Below, in pieces: positions 1 to 8,403 of a stretch of 64,000 bases of DNA (positions are counted from its first letter, which is position 1; each line of letters starts with the position of its first letter). The notes under the pieces were generated by a model. That model saw only the letters and a list, made by a program, of their open reading frames with translations, was not told where the DNA came from and searched no databases. The translations under genes and the position numbers were made by a program. Source of the DNA: Anaerolineaceae bacterium UBA5404 (GTDB lineage Bacteria > Chloroflexota > Anaerolineae > Anaerolineales > Anaerolineaceae); the NCBI GenBank assembly GCA_002409625.1, contig DHNY01000016.1, forward strand, positions 1 through 64,000, read 5' to 3'.

Positions 1-51
1 CATCTATTTGAACTTACTCAGGTGCGGGCTTGCCAAATTTTTATTTCGTAA

Positions 52-1068
52 TTATTGTTTGGTTAAGTTCAAACTCCTAAACAATGAATCAATCCATTCC
101 AGGCTTGGATTAAAAGCTGGATCCTCTGACACGTTTAAAAGTCGCACGCCTTCTTCAATATGTTCATCATAACGGAGGATGATCGAGTCGTAATCATTTG
201 GGTAGTCAGTGGTTTGGGGAAGAGGCGAACCTGTAAATGGAATAACCCCTGCGACCAGGTAATTTTTGTCATGCGTCACCCCAACAAAAGCATAAATCAG
301 ACTGTTGGTCGACATTGGCACATAATCTTCATCATAAGAGGTCAAAAAGCGAAAGCCTGAACCGTTCTGAAATTCAATGACTTTCATCTTGCTTCGAAAT
401 GCTTGTGAGCCATTGAAAAGTCGTGGAAATGGCAAAATGTCATAAGAGCTGAGATTGCTAAAGTCTCCCGTTGTCCGATAAGTGTCCAGCTCGTCGATGT
501 GGTATTGCCAATAGTTTTTTTCTACATAGTCCTGCAAAGGGAAAACGTAAATTTGGGCTTTTCGAAGGTGTTGGTTAGATTGGGAAATATTGAGGTTGAA
601 GAGGTAGTGTTTTGACTGGGGACCACCAGGATCAGCAGATTGCTGTTTTTCTTCCGCAGTCCACGAATAAGTCAAGCCACCGGGAATGATAAAGCTTAAG
701 CCTTTATAGCGAGCTTCATTAGCTGGCGGTTTCGTTGGAACATGTGTTGCGGTATTTTGTGGAATGGGATTGGTTGAGGATGGGCTTTCTGTTGGTGTTT
801 GTGTGGGCTGTTCGGTTGCCGTTGGGCTTGGTGTGAAGGTGCCGGTGGCGGTGTGCGTAGCGGTATAGGCTTGCATGGTTTCTTCTGCAAAGATGGCTAT
901 TTGTGTTTTGATACTGTCTTCTTGAGATAAGACTCCATTAGTCTTGTCTTCCTGTTCAATGATGTCAGTACTGCTATGTAGATTTTTTTCAAGCGTATTG
1001 CAAGCGGTCAGTGAAAGGGTTAAATACACACAAAGCATGGTCATGACTAAAGCGCTTTTTATTTTCAT
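52..1068 (-). CDS. Secreted lipoprotein, paralog of the neighbouring gene
   Basis: Predicted lipoprotein of 338 aa. The signal peptide ends in lipobox LTAC with the lipidated cysteine at residue 23. A Thr/Pro-rich stretch follows at about residues 68-115, then a folded domain of roughly 200 aa beginning near GLSFIIPGGL. That domain is clearly related to the adjacent gene at 1337..2347: both share the order AQI(Y/F)VFP, then RT(T/S)(G/N)DFS, LPFP, IEF(Q/H)NGSG, then a YLVA(G/A)VIP strand and a SPLP turn. The two genes are therefore a tandem duplication. I do not recognise the domain family. It presumably sits on the outer face of the cytoplasmic membrane or in the wall space. Function unknown. 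Confidence 0.8.
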   Translation of the reverse strand: MKIKSALVMTMLCVYLTLSLTACNTLEKNLHSSTDIIEQEDKTNGVLSQEDSIKTQIAIFAEETMQAYTATHTATGTFTPSPTATEQPTQTPTESPSSTNPIPQNTATHVPTKPPANEARYKGLSFIIPGGLTYSWTAEEKQQSADPGGPQSKHYLFNLNISQSNQHLRKAQIYVFPLQDYVEKNYWQYHIDELDTYRTTGDFSNLSSYDILPFPRLFNGSQAFRSKMKVIEFQNGSGFRFLTSYDEDYVPMSTNSLIYAFVGVTHDKNYLVAGVIPFTGSPLPQTTDYPNDYDSIILRYDEHIEEGVRLLNVSEDPAFNPSLEWIDSLFRSLNLTKQ

Positions 1069-1281
1069 TTTTTGCTCCTAAGTTGAAGGGACAAATGACC
1101 TTGACGGGTCAAAGATGGCTAATCATAGAATGTTAGCCGAGAATAACTTTATTTTAACCGAGTTCAGACCTGCAAGTTGCAAGCTTTGTATATAGTTTTG
1201 AGCAGTAATAAAAAACCACTTGGCAGTAGAAAATAAACAAACATCATGCCTCAAAAACCTATCAGGCGTTTTAAGGTCTAA

Positions 1282-1310
1282 AGAAAAACCTGCCCGGATT
1301 TCCGGGCAGG
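1282..1310 (-). terminator. Intrinsic terminator of the 1337..2347 gene
   Basis: A 10-bp perfect stem CCTGCCCGGA/TCCGGGCAGG with a 2-nt loop. It is followed on the minus strand by a run of five T. It lies about 25 bp past the stop codon of the upstream lipoprotein gene, so the two paralogs are probably separate transcripts. Confidence 0.8.
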
Positions 1311-1336
1311 CACAAAACATTTGTCGCGGAAAAAGA

Positions 1337-2347
1337 TTATTGGACGTTTAAAACCAGACTTTCAAAAAGCTTATCCAATAATGCCAGGTTTGGTAAAAAG
1401 TCGCTGTCTGGGCTTTGGTTTAATAGGTTTGCGGTTTGGATGACGTATTCATCATATTGTTTAAAAAATGCGTCGGGATCCTCTATCAAATCAATTGAAT
1501 TAGGCAATGGGGATCTATATATCGGGATGACTGCAGCGACCAGGTAGTTATAGTCATCAGTCAAGCCAAAAAAGGCATAGAAAAGGACATCTGTGGCAAA
1601 GGCTACATAATCCTGAGCATAAGTAGTTAGGTAACGAATCCCAGAGCCATTATGGAATTCAATCGCTTTTTCTTGGCTATGGATCATTTGCCCGGCATTG
1701 AAGATATCTGGAAAGGGCAATGCTTCATTAGGTGGGTAGCCACTAAAATCATTACTTGTGCGTAAGAGGTTGAGTTCAGAGATCCCTGTTTGCCAGTAGG
1801 GATACACTGTCATAAAGCTATTACCGGGGAAAACAAAGATTTGGGCTGTATGAAAGTGCTCGGGCGCATCAGGTGCGTTGAGCTGAAAAAGAAGGTGAGC
1901 CGCGGCAATTTCTCCGGGCCAAACATCATTTGGATCATCTACCTCCTGAAATTCTTCGACACTAACGTCATAGTCCAATCCTGCTGGAATGGTAAAGCTT
2001 AGTCCCATATGGCGGATGACCTTTTCTTCTGGTGCTGGTGGCATCGTTGCTGAAGGCGTAATCTCTTTGACTGGGTCATAAGGTGTTTCTGTTACAGGCG
2101 TGATGATTTGAGGTGTGTCGGTTGGGATTTCGAAAACCAGAGTTTGTTGAGTAACCTGAGCGGTTTCGGTTGAAAAATTGGCGACTAATGTGCTTACCTC
2201 ATCGGCTTGGGAAAGCTTTTCAGTGTCCTTTTGCTCAACTTTATCTGCAGCATCTCTAAGGACTTTAGCGATAAAATCACAGCCGGTAAGGGAGCTTAAT
2301 AAACTTAAAATGATCATGCTTAACAACAGGGTTCTGATTATTTTCAT
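1337..2347 (-). CDS. Secreted lipoprotein, paralog of 52..1068
   Basis: Lipoprotein of 336 aa with lipobox LTGC (cysteine 23), a short Thr/Pro linker (about residues 68-105), and a C-terminal domain starting at GLSFTIPAGL that matches the downstream paralog throughout. A Shine-Dalgarno AGGAG precedes the ATG. It has its own terminator, so it is probably expressed alone and divergently from mvaD. Function unknown; duplication with divergence is the only visible clue, and both copies look intact. Confidence 0.8.
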   Translation of the reverse strand: MKIIRTLLLSMIILSLLSSLTGCDFIAKVLRDAADKVEQKDTEKLSQADEVSTLVANFSTETAQVTQQTLVFEIPTDTPQIITPVTETPYDPVKEITPSATMPPAPEEKVIRHMGLSFTIPAGLDYDVSVEEFQEVDDPNDVWPGEIAAAHLLFQLNAPDAPEHFHTAQIFVFPGNSFMTVYPYWQTGISELNLLRTSNDFSGYPPNEALPFPDIFNAGQMIHSQEKAIEFHNGSGIRYLTTYAQDYVAFATDVLFYAFFGLTDDYNYLVAAVIPIYRSPLPNSIDLIEDPDAFFKQYDEYVIQTANLLNQSPDSDFLPNLALLDKLFESLVLNVQ

Positions 2348-2507
2348 CTTCTTCTCCTTGATGAAACAAAAGACTGATAAATGAAGTGTAAGTAGTAAAG
2401 CTAAAGAAACGCTTTAATTAAACATCTATGCCATTATTTTACTTGCTTTTGAAATATCCTGAAAATGTTACAGTGCAAAAACACATGGTTGGGGCGAGCG
2501 CAACAGG

Positions 2508-2519
2508 TATAATACAGCC
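2508..2519 (+). promoter_or_regulatory. -10 box giving a leaderless mvaD transcript
   Basis: A perfect TATAAT lies at 2508-2513, exactly 6 nt before the ATG of mvaD. Transcription would start at or next to the A of the start codon. No Shine-Dalgarno is present. The -35 region is weak. Confidence 0.6.
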
Positions 2520-3518
2520 ATGAACACAAAGCCCTTTTCAAGCATGCCCAGAGCCACAGCTACTGCTTTGGCTCATCCCAATATCGCTTTTATTAAGTAT
2601 TGGGGTAATCGCGATGATACTTTACGCTTACCTTTAAGCGGTTCGCTTTCGATGAACCTTGAAGGGCTTGAAACGCGCACCAGGGTGAGCTTTGATGTGG
2701 TGATGAATGCAGATCGTTTTATTTTGAATGGTGAAGTACAAGAAGGCGCAGGACTGGCACGGGTTTCAGCTTTTTTGGATCATTTGAGGGGAATGATTGG
2801 CCAGCAGATTTACGCCTTGGTGGAAAGCACTAATAATTTTCCGGCAGGCGCTGGCATTGCCTCTTCTGCCTCGGCTTTCGCGGCGCTGGCAATGGCAGGC
2901 AGTGCGGCTTTGGGCTTGGAATTAAGCGAAGCGCAACTTTCACGCCTGGCACGCTTGGGTTCGGGCTCGGCTTCGCGCTCGGTTCCCAGCGGTTTTGTGG
3001 AATGGTATGCCGGTGAGGATGACCTGAGCAGTTATGCGGAGAGCTTTGCAAGCCCCGACCATTGGGATTTGGTGGATATGGTGGTCATTATTGAAGAAGG
3101 CCATAAGAAAACAGGCTCAACAGCTGGGCACACACTGGCGCACAGTTCGCCGCTGAATACTCTGCGGATTGAAGGGGTGCCCGATCGCCTGGCGAGATGT
3201 AAAGCAGCCATTCTGGCGCATGATTTTGAGGCTTTTGCGGAGATGACAGAGCTTGATTCAAACTGGATGCATGCTGTGATGCGCACCAGCACGCCGCCTT
3301 TGGTCTATTGGACACAAACCACCGAATTGGTGTTATGGCAGGTTTTGCACTGGCGCAAACAGGGGCATGCCTTGTGCACAACGGTGGATGCCGGACCCAA
3401 TGTGCATGTGATTAGTCTTGAAGAAGAGTTGGACTTTGCCTTGGCAGAGCTTAAAAGTATACCTGGAGTGAAACGAGTTATTGTCTCGAGACCTGGTCTT
3501 GGAGCGAGATTGATTTAG
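2520..3518 (+). CDS. mvaD: Diphosphomevalonate decarboxylase family protein
   Basis: GHMP-fold decarboxylase of the mevalonate route to isoprenoids: ATP-dependent decarboxylation of (di)phosphomevalonate to an isopentenyl product. The 332-aa length is normal. Visible family motifs are HPNIAFIKYWGNRDD near residue 19, the phosphate-binding AGIASSASAFAAL near residue 103, the SGSASRSVPSGFVEW block, and TVDAGPNVHV with the catalytic Asp. Phosphomevalonate-specific relatives are described in Roseiflexus, so substrate choice is not settled here. The promoter places the start at the first ATG with no leader. The last 33 codons exist in a second, diverged copy beyond mrr (4453..4563). The attached end looks more AT-rich than the orphan end, suggesting it was exchanged. 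Confidence 0.9.
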   Translation: MNTKPFSSMPRATATALAHPNIAFIKYWGNRDDTLRLPLSGSLSMNLEGLETRTRVSFDVVMNADRFILNGEVQEGAGLARVSAFLDHLRGMIGQQIYALVESTNNFPAGAGIASSASAFAALAMAGSAALGLELSEAQLSRLARLGSGSASRSVPSGFVEWYAGEDDLSSYAESFASPDHWDLVDMVVIIEEGHKKTGSTAGHTLAHSSPLNTLRIEGVPDRLARCKAAILAHDFEAFAEMTELDSNWMHAVMRTSTPPLVYWTQTTELVLWQVLHWRKQGHALCTTVDAGPNVHVISLEEELDFALAELKSIPGVKRVIVSRPGLGARLI

Positions 3519-3526
3519 GAGGAATA

Positions 3527-4444
3527 ATGGCGATACCTGATTTTCAAAGTCTGATGTTACCTTTGCTTAAGATTGCTGCGGATGGCAAGGAACATAATGT
3601 GCACGATGCGGTGCGTAAGTTTGAAAGCGATTTTGCATTGAATGATGAGGAAAAAGAGGCGAGAATACCCAGTGGCTCTCAAACGGTTTTGATGAACAGA
3701 ACTATTTGGGCTAGAACCTATCTCAAAAAAGCATTACTCATTACAGATCCTCGGCGCAGTTACTTTCAGATTACGCAAAGAGGTCTTGATTTGCTAGCTG
3801 AAAATCCCAAGGAGATCAACATTAATCTACTAAAAAGATACTCTGAATTTTTAGAATTTAGCACTCGAAGACCCAAAGAAGAAAAAACAGTTGCTGTTAG
3901 TAGCCAGGATGAAGAAACTACTCCAGAAGAACAAATGGAAATAGCTTATCAGAGTATCCGAACATCACTGGTCGATCAACTTATCGAAGAAATAATCAAA
4001 ACATCACCAGCCTTTTTTGAAAGACTTGTTGTAGATTTGCTTTTTGCTATGGGCTATGGCGGCACAAAGCGTGAATTAGCTCAAGCTGTTGGTAAGAGTG
4101 GGGATGAGGGTATCGACGGCATCATTCAGCAGGATAAACTTGGTTTGGACAATATTTATCTCCAAGCCAAAAAATGGCAAGCCGAATCGACCATAGGCCG
4201 CCCAGAGATCCAAAAATTTGTAGGTGCACTCCATGGCAAACATGCGCGACGTGGTGTCTTTTTAACCACGGCAAAGTTTTCAAGGGAAGCTTTGGATTAC
4301 GTCACTTATATCGATACCAAAGTCATCCTGGTTGATGGTCAAAGGCTGGCAAATTTAATGATTGATTATGGTGTTGGTGTTTCGTTAAGCACACGTTATG
4401 AAATCAAAACCATTGATCATGACTTTTTCACCGATGATATCTAA
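3527..4444 (+). CDS. mrr: Mrr-type restriction endonuclease
   Basis: Type IV-like restriction enzyme of the Mrr family, 305 aa. Residues 1-95 match the N-terminal winged-helix Mrr_N region. The nuclease domain, from about residue 165 (FFERLVVDLLFAMGYGG), carries the PD-(D/E)xK core: GDEGIDGIIQQD supplies the Asp and IYLQAKKW the QxK. Mrr proteins cut DNA with particular methylation patterns. A strong AGGAGG sits just before the ATG. It starts 9 bp after mvaD stops and is probably cotranscribed with it. No methyltransferase is adjacent. Its position between two copies of the mvaD 3' end marks it as an insertion. Confidence 0.9.
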   Translation: MAIPDFQSLMLPLLKIAADGKEHNVHDAVRKFESDFALNDEEKEARIPSGSQTVLMNRTIWARTYLKKALLITDPRRSYFQITQRGLDLLAENPKEININLLKRYSEFLEFSTRRPKEEKTVAVSSQDEETTPEEQMEIAYQSIRTSLVDQLIEEIIKTSPAFFERLVVDLLFAMGYGGTKRELAQAVGKSGDEGIDGIIQQDKLGLDNIYLQAKKWQAESTIGRPEIQKFVGALHGKHARRGVFLTTAKFSREALDYVTYIDTKVILVDGQRLANLMIDYGVGVSLSTRYEIKTIDHDFFTDDI

Positions 4445-4452
4445 TTAGGCTG

Positions 4453-4563
4453 CTAGAAGAAGAGTTGGACTTTGCCCTCCCAGCACTTAAAGCCCTGCCG
4501 GGTGTCAAAGATGTTATCGTTGCCAAGCCGGGTGGCGAAGCGAGAGTATTAAGCCAAGATTAA
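4453..4563 (+). pseudogene. Orphan second copy of the mvaD 3' end
   Basis: Translating this frame gives 36 residues that align with the last 33 of mvaD: LEEELDFAL, then LK, PGVK, VIV, KPG or RPG, and AR, ending in a stop. A 21-bp block is identical (3420..3440 and 4456..4476); the rest differs at many positions. It has no start of its own. It is either the original native mvaD end displaced when mrr arrived, or a long target duplication that has diverged. Confidence 0.85.
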
Positions 4564-4571
4564 TAAAATGC

Positions 4572-4939
4572 ATGGCAGTTAAAAGAATAACCATACTCGC
4601 CAGAAATCTTAGAAAAAACGCAACCCTTGAAGAAAGGCGACTGTGGAACGCTTTGCGCAATTTTCCAGTGATGTTTCATCGGCAAAAAGTTATCGGACCT
4701 ACATCGTGGATTTTTATTGCCATCGAGCAAAACTAGCCATTGAAATTGATGGAAGCCAGCATGCGGAAGAGAGAAATATCCTTTTGGATGAGCAAAGAAC
4801 ACAGTATTTAAATGAGTATGGCATTCGGGTTATTCGTTTTACAAACAATGATGTTTATGAAAGCTTTAACATGGTGTGCGAGGAAATAAAGCGAGTTTTA
4901 GAAGAACAAATAGGGCATAGTTTGATGTGGGATGGTTGA
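4572..4939 (+). pseudogene. Frameshifted DUF559 (Vsr-like) endonuclease-domain gene
   Basis: Two frames together make a complete DUF559 protein, a family related to very-short-patch-repair endonucleases. The first starts at ATG 4572 (MAVKRITILARNLRKN, then EERRLWNALR and RQKVIGP). The second continues from about 4700 with YIVDFYC, LAIEIDGSQH and YGIRVIRFTNNDV. The junction at 4697-4701 (GGACCTAC) looks like loss of one base. The 98-aa frame starting at 4643 cannot be the real gene, because its first residues are out of family register. A sequencing error is the alternative explanation. The gene begins 9 bp after the orphan mvaD end. Confidence 0.75.
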
Positions 4940-4976
4940 GAAAGTCCATCTCTTTTCCAGGAACAATGTAAAAAAT

Positions 4977-5060
4977 GACCCACCCCCTTAGTCCCCCTCC
5001 TCGGAGGGGGCGAATGTCGACAGTTCACCCTCTCCAGGGAGAGGGGCAGGGGTGTGGGTC
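4977..5060. repeat. Palindromic intergenic element
   Basis: About 84 bp with imperfect terminal inverted repeats (GACCCACCCC... and ...GGTGTGGGTC) and C-rich/G-rich inner arms. Short similar sequences flank it (TTTTCCAGGAACA at 4953 and TTTTTCAGGAACA at 5073), as expected of a small mobile repeat with a target duplication. The form resembles dispersed intergenic palindromes of many bacteria. No protein is encoded. Confidence 0.6.
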
Positions 5061-5129
5061 TTTTGCTTTTAGTTTTTCAGGAACAGAATGCGTTTTGTAA
5101 ATGTATTGAGCATTAAGGGCAGAGAAATT

Positions 5130-5471
5130 CTACTTACTTGCCTTTGATGCTTTTGGTTTCTTCGGCTTTGGGAAGGGCAGTTCTTGCCAGGTGGCTTGCA
5201 ATAGCTCCACCATAAAATCCTGGTCGTCGAGGTCCTCAAAGACATAAGAAAGTTTCGCGCCGGGGTAGGCATAGCCTTCGGCTGGGTTTTCACCCAAAAG
5301 CCTGGCGCCAGCTTCGGTTTTCTTCAAAAAGACCTGGTTGTCACACACCAAGCCGATAATCTTGCCATCCATATAAAGACCGTATTCGCCAAACATTTTT
5401 CTGGCACTTACCTCACCCGCTGGGGCAAGTTGTTCGAGTGCATAGGCAATATATTCATCTGTGCAGGGCAT
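5130..5471 (-). CDS. TfoX N-terminal domain protein
   Basis: 113 aa with a TfoX_N fold. Diagnostic parts are SARKMFGEYGLYMDGK, then GLVCDNQVFLKK, GAKLSYVF and a C-terminal helix. A Lys-rich tail follows (PKPKKPKASKASK). TfoX/Sxy proteins act in competence regulation in gamma-proteobacteria, but stand-alone N-terminal domains occur widely with unknown roles, so no competence function is inferred. The start was placed at 5471 because AGGAG lies 5 nt before it; the upstream in-frame ATG at 5489 has none. Confidence 0.85.
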   Translation of the reverse strand: MPCTDEYIAYALEQLAPAGEVSARKMFGEYGLYMDGKIIGLVCDNQVFLKKTEAGARLLGENPAEGYAYPGAKLSYVFEDLDDQDFMVELLQATWQELPFPKPKKPKASKASK

Positions 5472-5573
5472 ATGAACTCCTATTCTCATAAATTTGAAAG
5501 AAAGGGCAGGTCAATAACCATGCCCTTTCACTTTTCGATGACTTAAAAACAGTCCTTAAAGCAAAATCCTCAT

Positions 5574-6554
5574 TTAGGACATGGTGAGTGCCATGACGGC
5601 TTTTTGAGCATGCAAGCGGTTTTCAGCTTCGTCGTAAACCACTGATTGTGGTCCCAGGATGACCTCGTTAGTCACCTCGATATCGCGGTCTGCCGGCAAG
5701 GGGTGCATGTAAATGGCATCATCCTTGGCGAGTTTCAGGCGGCGCTGGTCCATAATCCAATCCATATAGCTATCTTGCAGCACTTTACCTTGGGCAGGAT
5801 CAGCAGTGGTGAGCAGGGGCCCCCAGCTTTTGGCATAAACCACATCGGCGTCTTTCATGCCTTCGTCCATGTCGTGTACGATCTCGAATGAAGTGCCCCA
5901 GCGTTTGGCTTCATCAGCGGCTTGTTGTTCGATTTCGGGCATCAGTGGGAACTCTTTGGGGTAAGCCAGAGTAACATCCATGCCAAAGCGTGGCATTTGG
6001 ATAATGAGCGATTGCGGTACCGAGATGGGTTTGAGGTATGAGGCAGCATAAGCCCACGAGACAACGATTTTCTTGCGTTTGAGGTCGCGTCCTTTTTTCT
6101 CCATGATGGTCATCAGGTCAGCCAGGCATTGGAAAGGGTGGTAAATATCGCATTGCATGTTGAGCACAGGCACGCGGCTGGCTTCGGCGACTTCGTTGAG
6201 GTATTTATTGCCGTCAAGCCAATCACAATGGCGGATAGCGATGCCGTCGAAATAGCGTCCGTAAATCTCGCCAATTTCTTTCGCGGTATCGCCGTGGGAA
6301 ATTTGGGTTGTTGTGCTATCAATAAATGCCCCGTGTCCACCCAGTTGAGCCATACCGGCTTCAAAGGAACCGCGCGTGCGGGTGCTGCTAAAGAAGAAAA
6401 GCATTGCCAACACTTTATCGCGCAGGTAGGGATGGGGTTCGTTTAGGGCGCGCTTGCGTTTGAGATCCCAAGCGACTTCGAGGACAGTTTCAACTTCTTC
6501 TTTGGAGAAATCGAGGTCGCCAATGAGATCGCGACCGTGTAAGAACGTTTGCAT
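5574..6554 (-). CDS. Ornithine/N-acylornithine carbamoyltransferase family enzyme
   Basis: Transcarbamylase of 326 aa. The carbamoyl-phosphate site is visible as SSTRTRGSFE near residue 56 and HPFQCLADLMTI near residue 139. The C-terminal half has MDVTLAYPKEF, ADVVYAKSWG, MHPLPADRD and EAENRLHAQKAVMA. The YAKSWG segment resembles N-acetylornithine transcarbamylases rather than the SMG loop of classical ArgF. The usual HCLP motif reads HPLP, as in aspartate transcarbamylases. The amino-acid substrate is therefore uncertain; arginine biosynthesis is the likeliest pathway. A good Shine-Dalgarno (GGAGGT) precedes the ATG. No other arg gene is adjacent. Confidence 0.85.
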   Translation of the reverse strand: MQTFLHGRDLIGDLDFSKEEVETVLEVAWDLKRKRALNEPHPYLRDKVLAMLFFFSSTRTRGSFEAGMAQLGGHGAFIDSTTTQISHGDTAKEIGEIYGRYFDGIAIRHCDWLDGNKYLNEVAEASRVPVLNMQCDIYHPFQCLADLMTIMEKKGRDLKRKKIVVSWAYAASYLKPISVPQSLIIQMPRFGMDVTLAYPKEFPLMPEIEQQAADEAKRWGTSFEIVHDMDEGMKDADVVYAKSWGPLLTTADPAQGKVLQDSYMDWIMDQRRLKLAKDDAIYMHPLPADRDIEVTNEVILGPQSVVYDEAENRLHAQKAVMALTMS

Positions 6555-6662
6555 ATTTACCTCCGGTTTGGATTTTGTATGATGGGCTAATTATACCAGT
6601 CCGATGCATTTGTTGAGCGTGTATTGCTACAATGGCAACTTGTATCCCTAAAGCGGAAATGA

Positions 6663-6691
6663 TTGACGCGCACCCATAAAACAGTTATTAT
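6663..6691 (+). promoter_or_regulatory. sigma70-type promoter of yvcK, leaderless
   Basis: TTGACG (6663-6668), a 17-nt spacer, and TATTAT (6686-6691). The -10 box ends 6 nt before the ATG at 6698, so the transcript should start essentially at the start codon. There is no Shine-Dalgarno. Confidence 0.75.
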
Positions 6692-6697
6692 CAATCT

Positions 6698-8035
6698 ATG
6701 AACGGCTCTGAAAGAAAACCGAGCGCGTGGAAACGGTTTATTGCGAAATTGAACCGTGAGTTCCGCTGGTTTATGCCTGGCTTAGGCTACAAGCGCTGGA
6801 TCGTACTCACCATTATTGGCGCCATGTTGCTTGGCTTAGGCTTGGCAGTGATTGTGCTTGAATACTATCGCACCACGACCAACGAATTTTTAACGCCTAT
6901 TTTAGCTGCCCTATCCTTACGCTTTTTAGACCGACCGATCCGCTTTTTACTTTTTGGTGGTTTGGGTTTTGCCATGATTTTGATCGGTATTTGGGGTGCC
7001 AACCGTGCGGTACTCAAACCCTTTGAACGCGAAGGAAGACCCGCCTGGGAGGCTGTGCAGCAGTATCGGCGCAAGGATCGCGGCATCAAGGTTGTTGTGA
7101 TTGGTGGCGGGCACGGGCTTTCTTCTTTGCTGAGTGGCATCAAAGCCTATACCCATAACATCACCGCGATTGTAACCGTATCGGATGATGGTGGTTCCTC
7201 AGGAGAGCTGCGCCGGGATATGGGTGTTTTACCGCCGGGGGATATACGCAACTGTTTAAGTGCTTTAAGTAACGATGAAGCTTTGCTTTCGCAGGTTTTT
7301 CAATATCGCTTTAAATCTGGCGCGGGGCTTGAGGGGCATTCTTTGGGAAACCTCTTTATCACCGCACTAGCAGAGATTACCGGTAGTTTTGAAGAAGCTG
7401 TTGCGGAATCTGGACGGGTTTTGGCTATTTATGGAAAGGTTTTGCCTTCCACTTTGAGCAATGTGCAACTGGTGGGGGACGTGCGTTTGCAGGACAGCCA
7501 GGAAATTGTGCAGGTGAAAGGCGAGAGCAAAATTACCGAAGCCGGAGGCAAAATTTTACGCGTTTTGCTTGAGCCATCCAATGCACAGGCTTACCCACCT
7601 ACGGTTGCGGCGATATTGAACGCGGATTTGATTGTTGTTGGCCCGGGCAGTTTGTATACCAGCCTTTTGCCCAATTTATTGGTGTCGGATCTGGTGGACG
7701 CGATGCGCAGTAGTCGCGCTGAGGTTTTTTATGTCTCCAATGTGGCAACCCAGCGTGGTGAAACCGATGGCTTTAACGTTTCGGACCATTTGCACGTTCT
7801 GGAGCAGCACGTTGGAAAGAACCTTTTTGATTTGGTGATTAGCAACAATAATTTTAAAGGCGAATTAGGCGAAGGCGTTGAGTGGGTGCGTAACGATTCC
7901 ACCAGCCGCCGCCACTTTAAGGTCTATGAAACCGATTTGGTGGATGGGCTTTATCCCTGGCGACATGATTCCAAAAAACTGGCTAAAGCAATTATCAACG
8001 TTTTTGAAGAACGTACGGGTCCCCTTTACGGATAG
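6698..8035 (+). CDS. yvcK: YvcK/CofD-like gluconeogenesis and morphogenesis factor, membrane-anchored
   Basis: 445 aa. The N-terminus holds two hydrophobic segments (about residues 30-52 and 82-102). The YvcK domain follows from residue 126: VVVIGGGHGLSSLL, then TVSDDGGSSGELRRDMG, PPGDIRNCL, GHSLGNLFI and VVGPGSLYTSLLPNLL. YvcK proteins bind UDP-sugars and are needed for normal envelope growth on gluconeogenic carbon. The CofD fold is shared with LPPG transferases, but the two-TM extension and the motifs fit YvcK. Its usual partners rapZ and whiA are not in this window. Confidence 0.9.
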   Translation: MNGSERKPSAWKRFIAKLNREFRWFMPGLGYKRWIVLTIIGAMLLGLGLAVIVLEYYRTTTNEFLTPILAALSLRFLDRPIRFLLFGGLGFAMILIGIWGANRAVLKPFEREGRPAWEAVQQYRRKDRGIKVVVIGGGHGLSSLLSGIKAYTHNITAIVTVSDDGGSSGELRRDMGVLPPGDIRNCLSALSNDEALLSQVFQYRFKSGAGLEGHSLGNLFITALAEITGSFEEAVAESGRVLAIYGKVLPSTLSNVQLVGDVRLQDSQEIVQVKGESKITEAGGKILRVLLEPSNAQAYPPTVAAILNADLIVVGPGSLYTSLLPNLLVSDLVDAMRSSRAEVFYVSNVATQRGETDGFNVSDHLHVLEQHVGKNLFDLVISNNNFKGELGEGVEWVRNDSTSRRHFKVYETDLVDGLYPWRHDSKKLAKAIINVFEERTGPLYG

Positions 8036-8403
8036 TTTTCTGCGAAAAGGATAAATTTTCCCCTCATCTCAATTCATCACAAATAAAGTCCAAAACGCAA
8101 GTAATTTCAACTTGTCTCTTTGCGCCATTGGCTAAGGAAAAAAGGCAGGCATCTCCAAACCTTTAAAGAAGGCATAAACCGGTTTTTTTCTAGAGTTCCA
8201 GGCATTTGCTTCATTTTCCCAAAGCTTTGTGCCGTCTAAGGCTTGATGATGCAGGCTAAAGGCTCTTTGCTCTAAAAAACTGCATACCAAGTGAACAAAG
8301 CCTCTAAATGAGCAGCTCATAGGGTCTTGAGGGTTTATAATAGTTGATAATGAAACTAATTGAGCGGCAAGCCCAGCAATGAGCTTGCGCCTTGGAGGTT
8401 GTA
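8036..8403. other. Intergenic region with a -10 box for gap
   Basis: No coding potential that I can support. A TATAAT at 8336-8341 lies about 60 bp before gap, without a convincing -35. A Shine-Dalgarno GGAGG at 8394-8398 fixes the gap start. Short frames here resemble no family. Confidence 0.5.

Noticed and set aside
4643..4939. A separate 98-aa gene beginning at 4643
   Set aside because: Its first 20 or so residues are out of register with DUF559; the true 5' part is in another frame from 4572, so this is a broken gene.
8132..8320. Small minus-strand gene between yvcK and gap
   Set aside because: No Shine-Dalgarno and no family resemblance; amino-acid make-up looks random.
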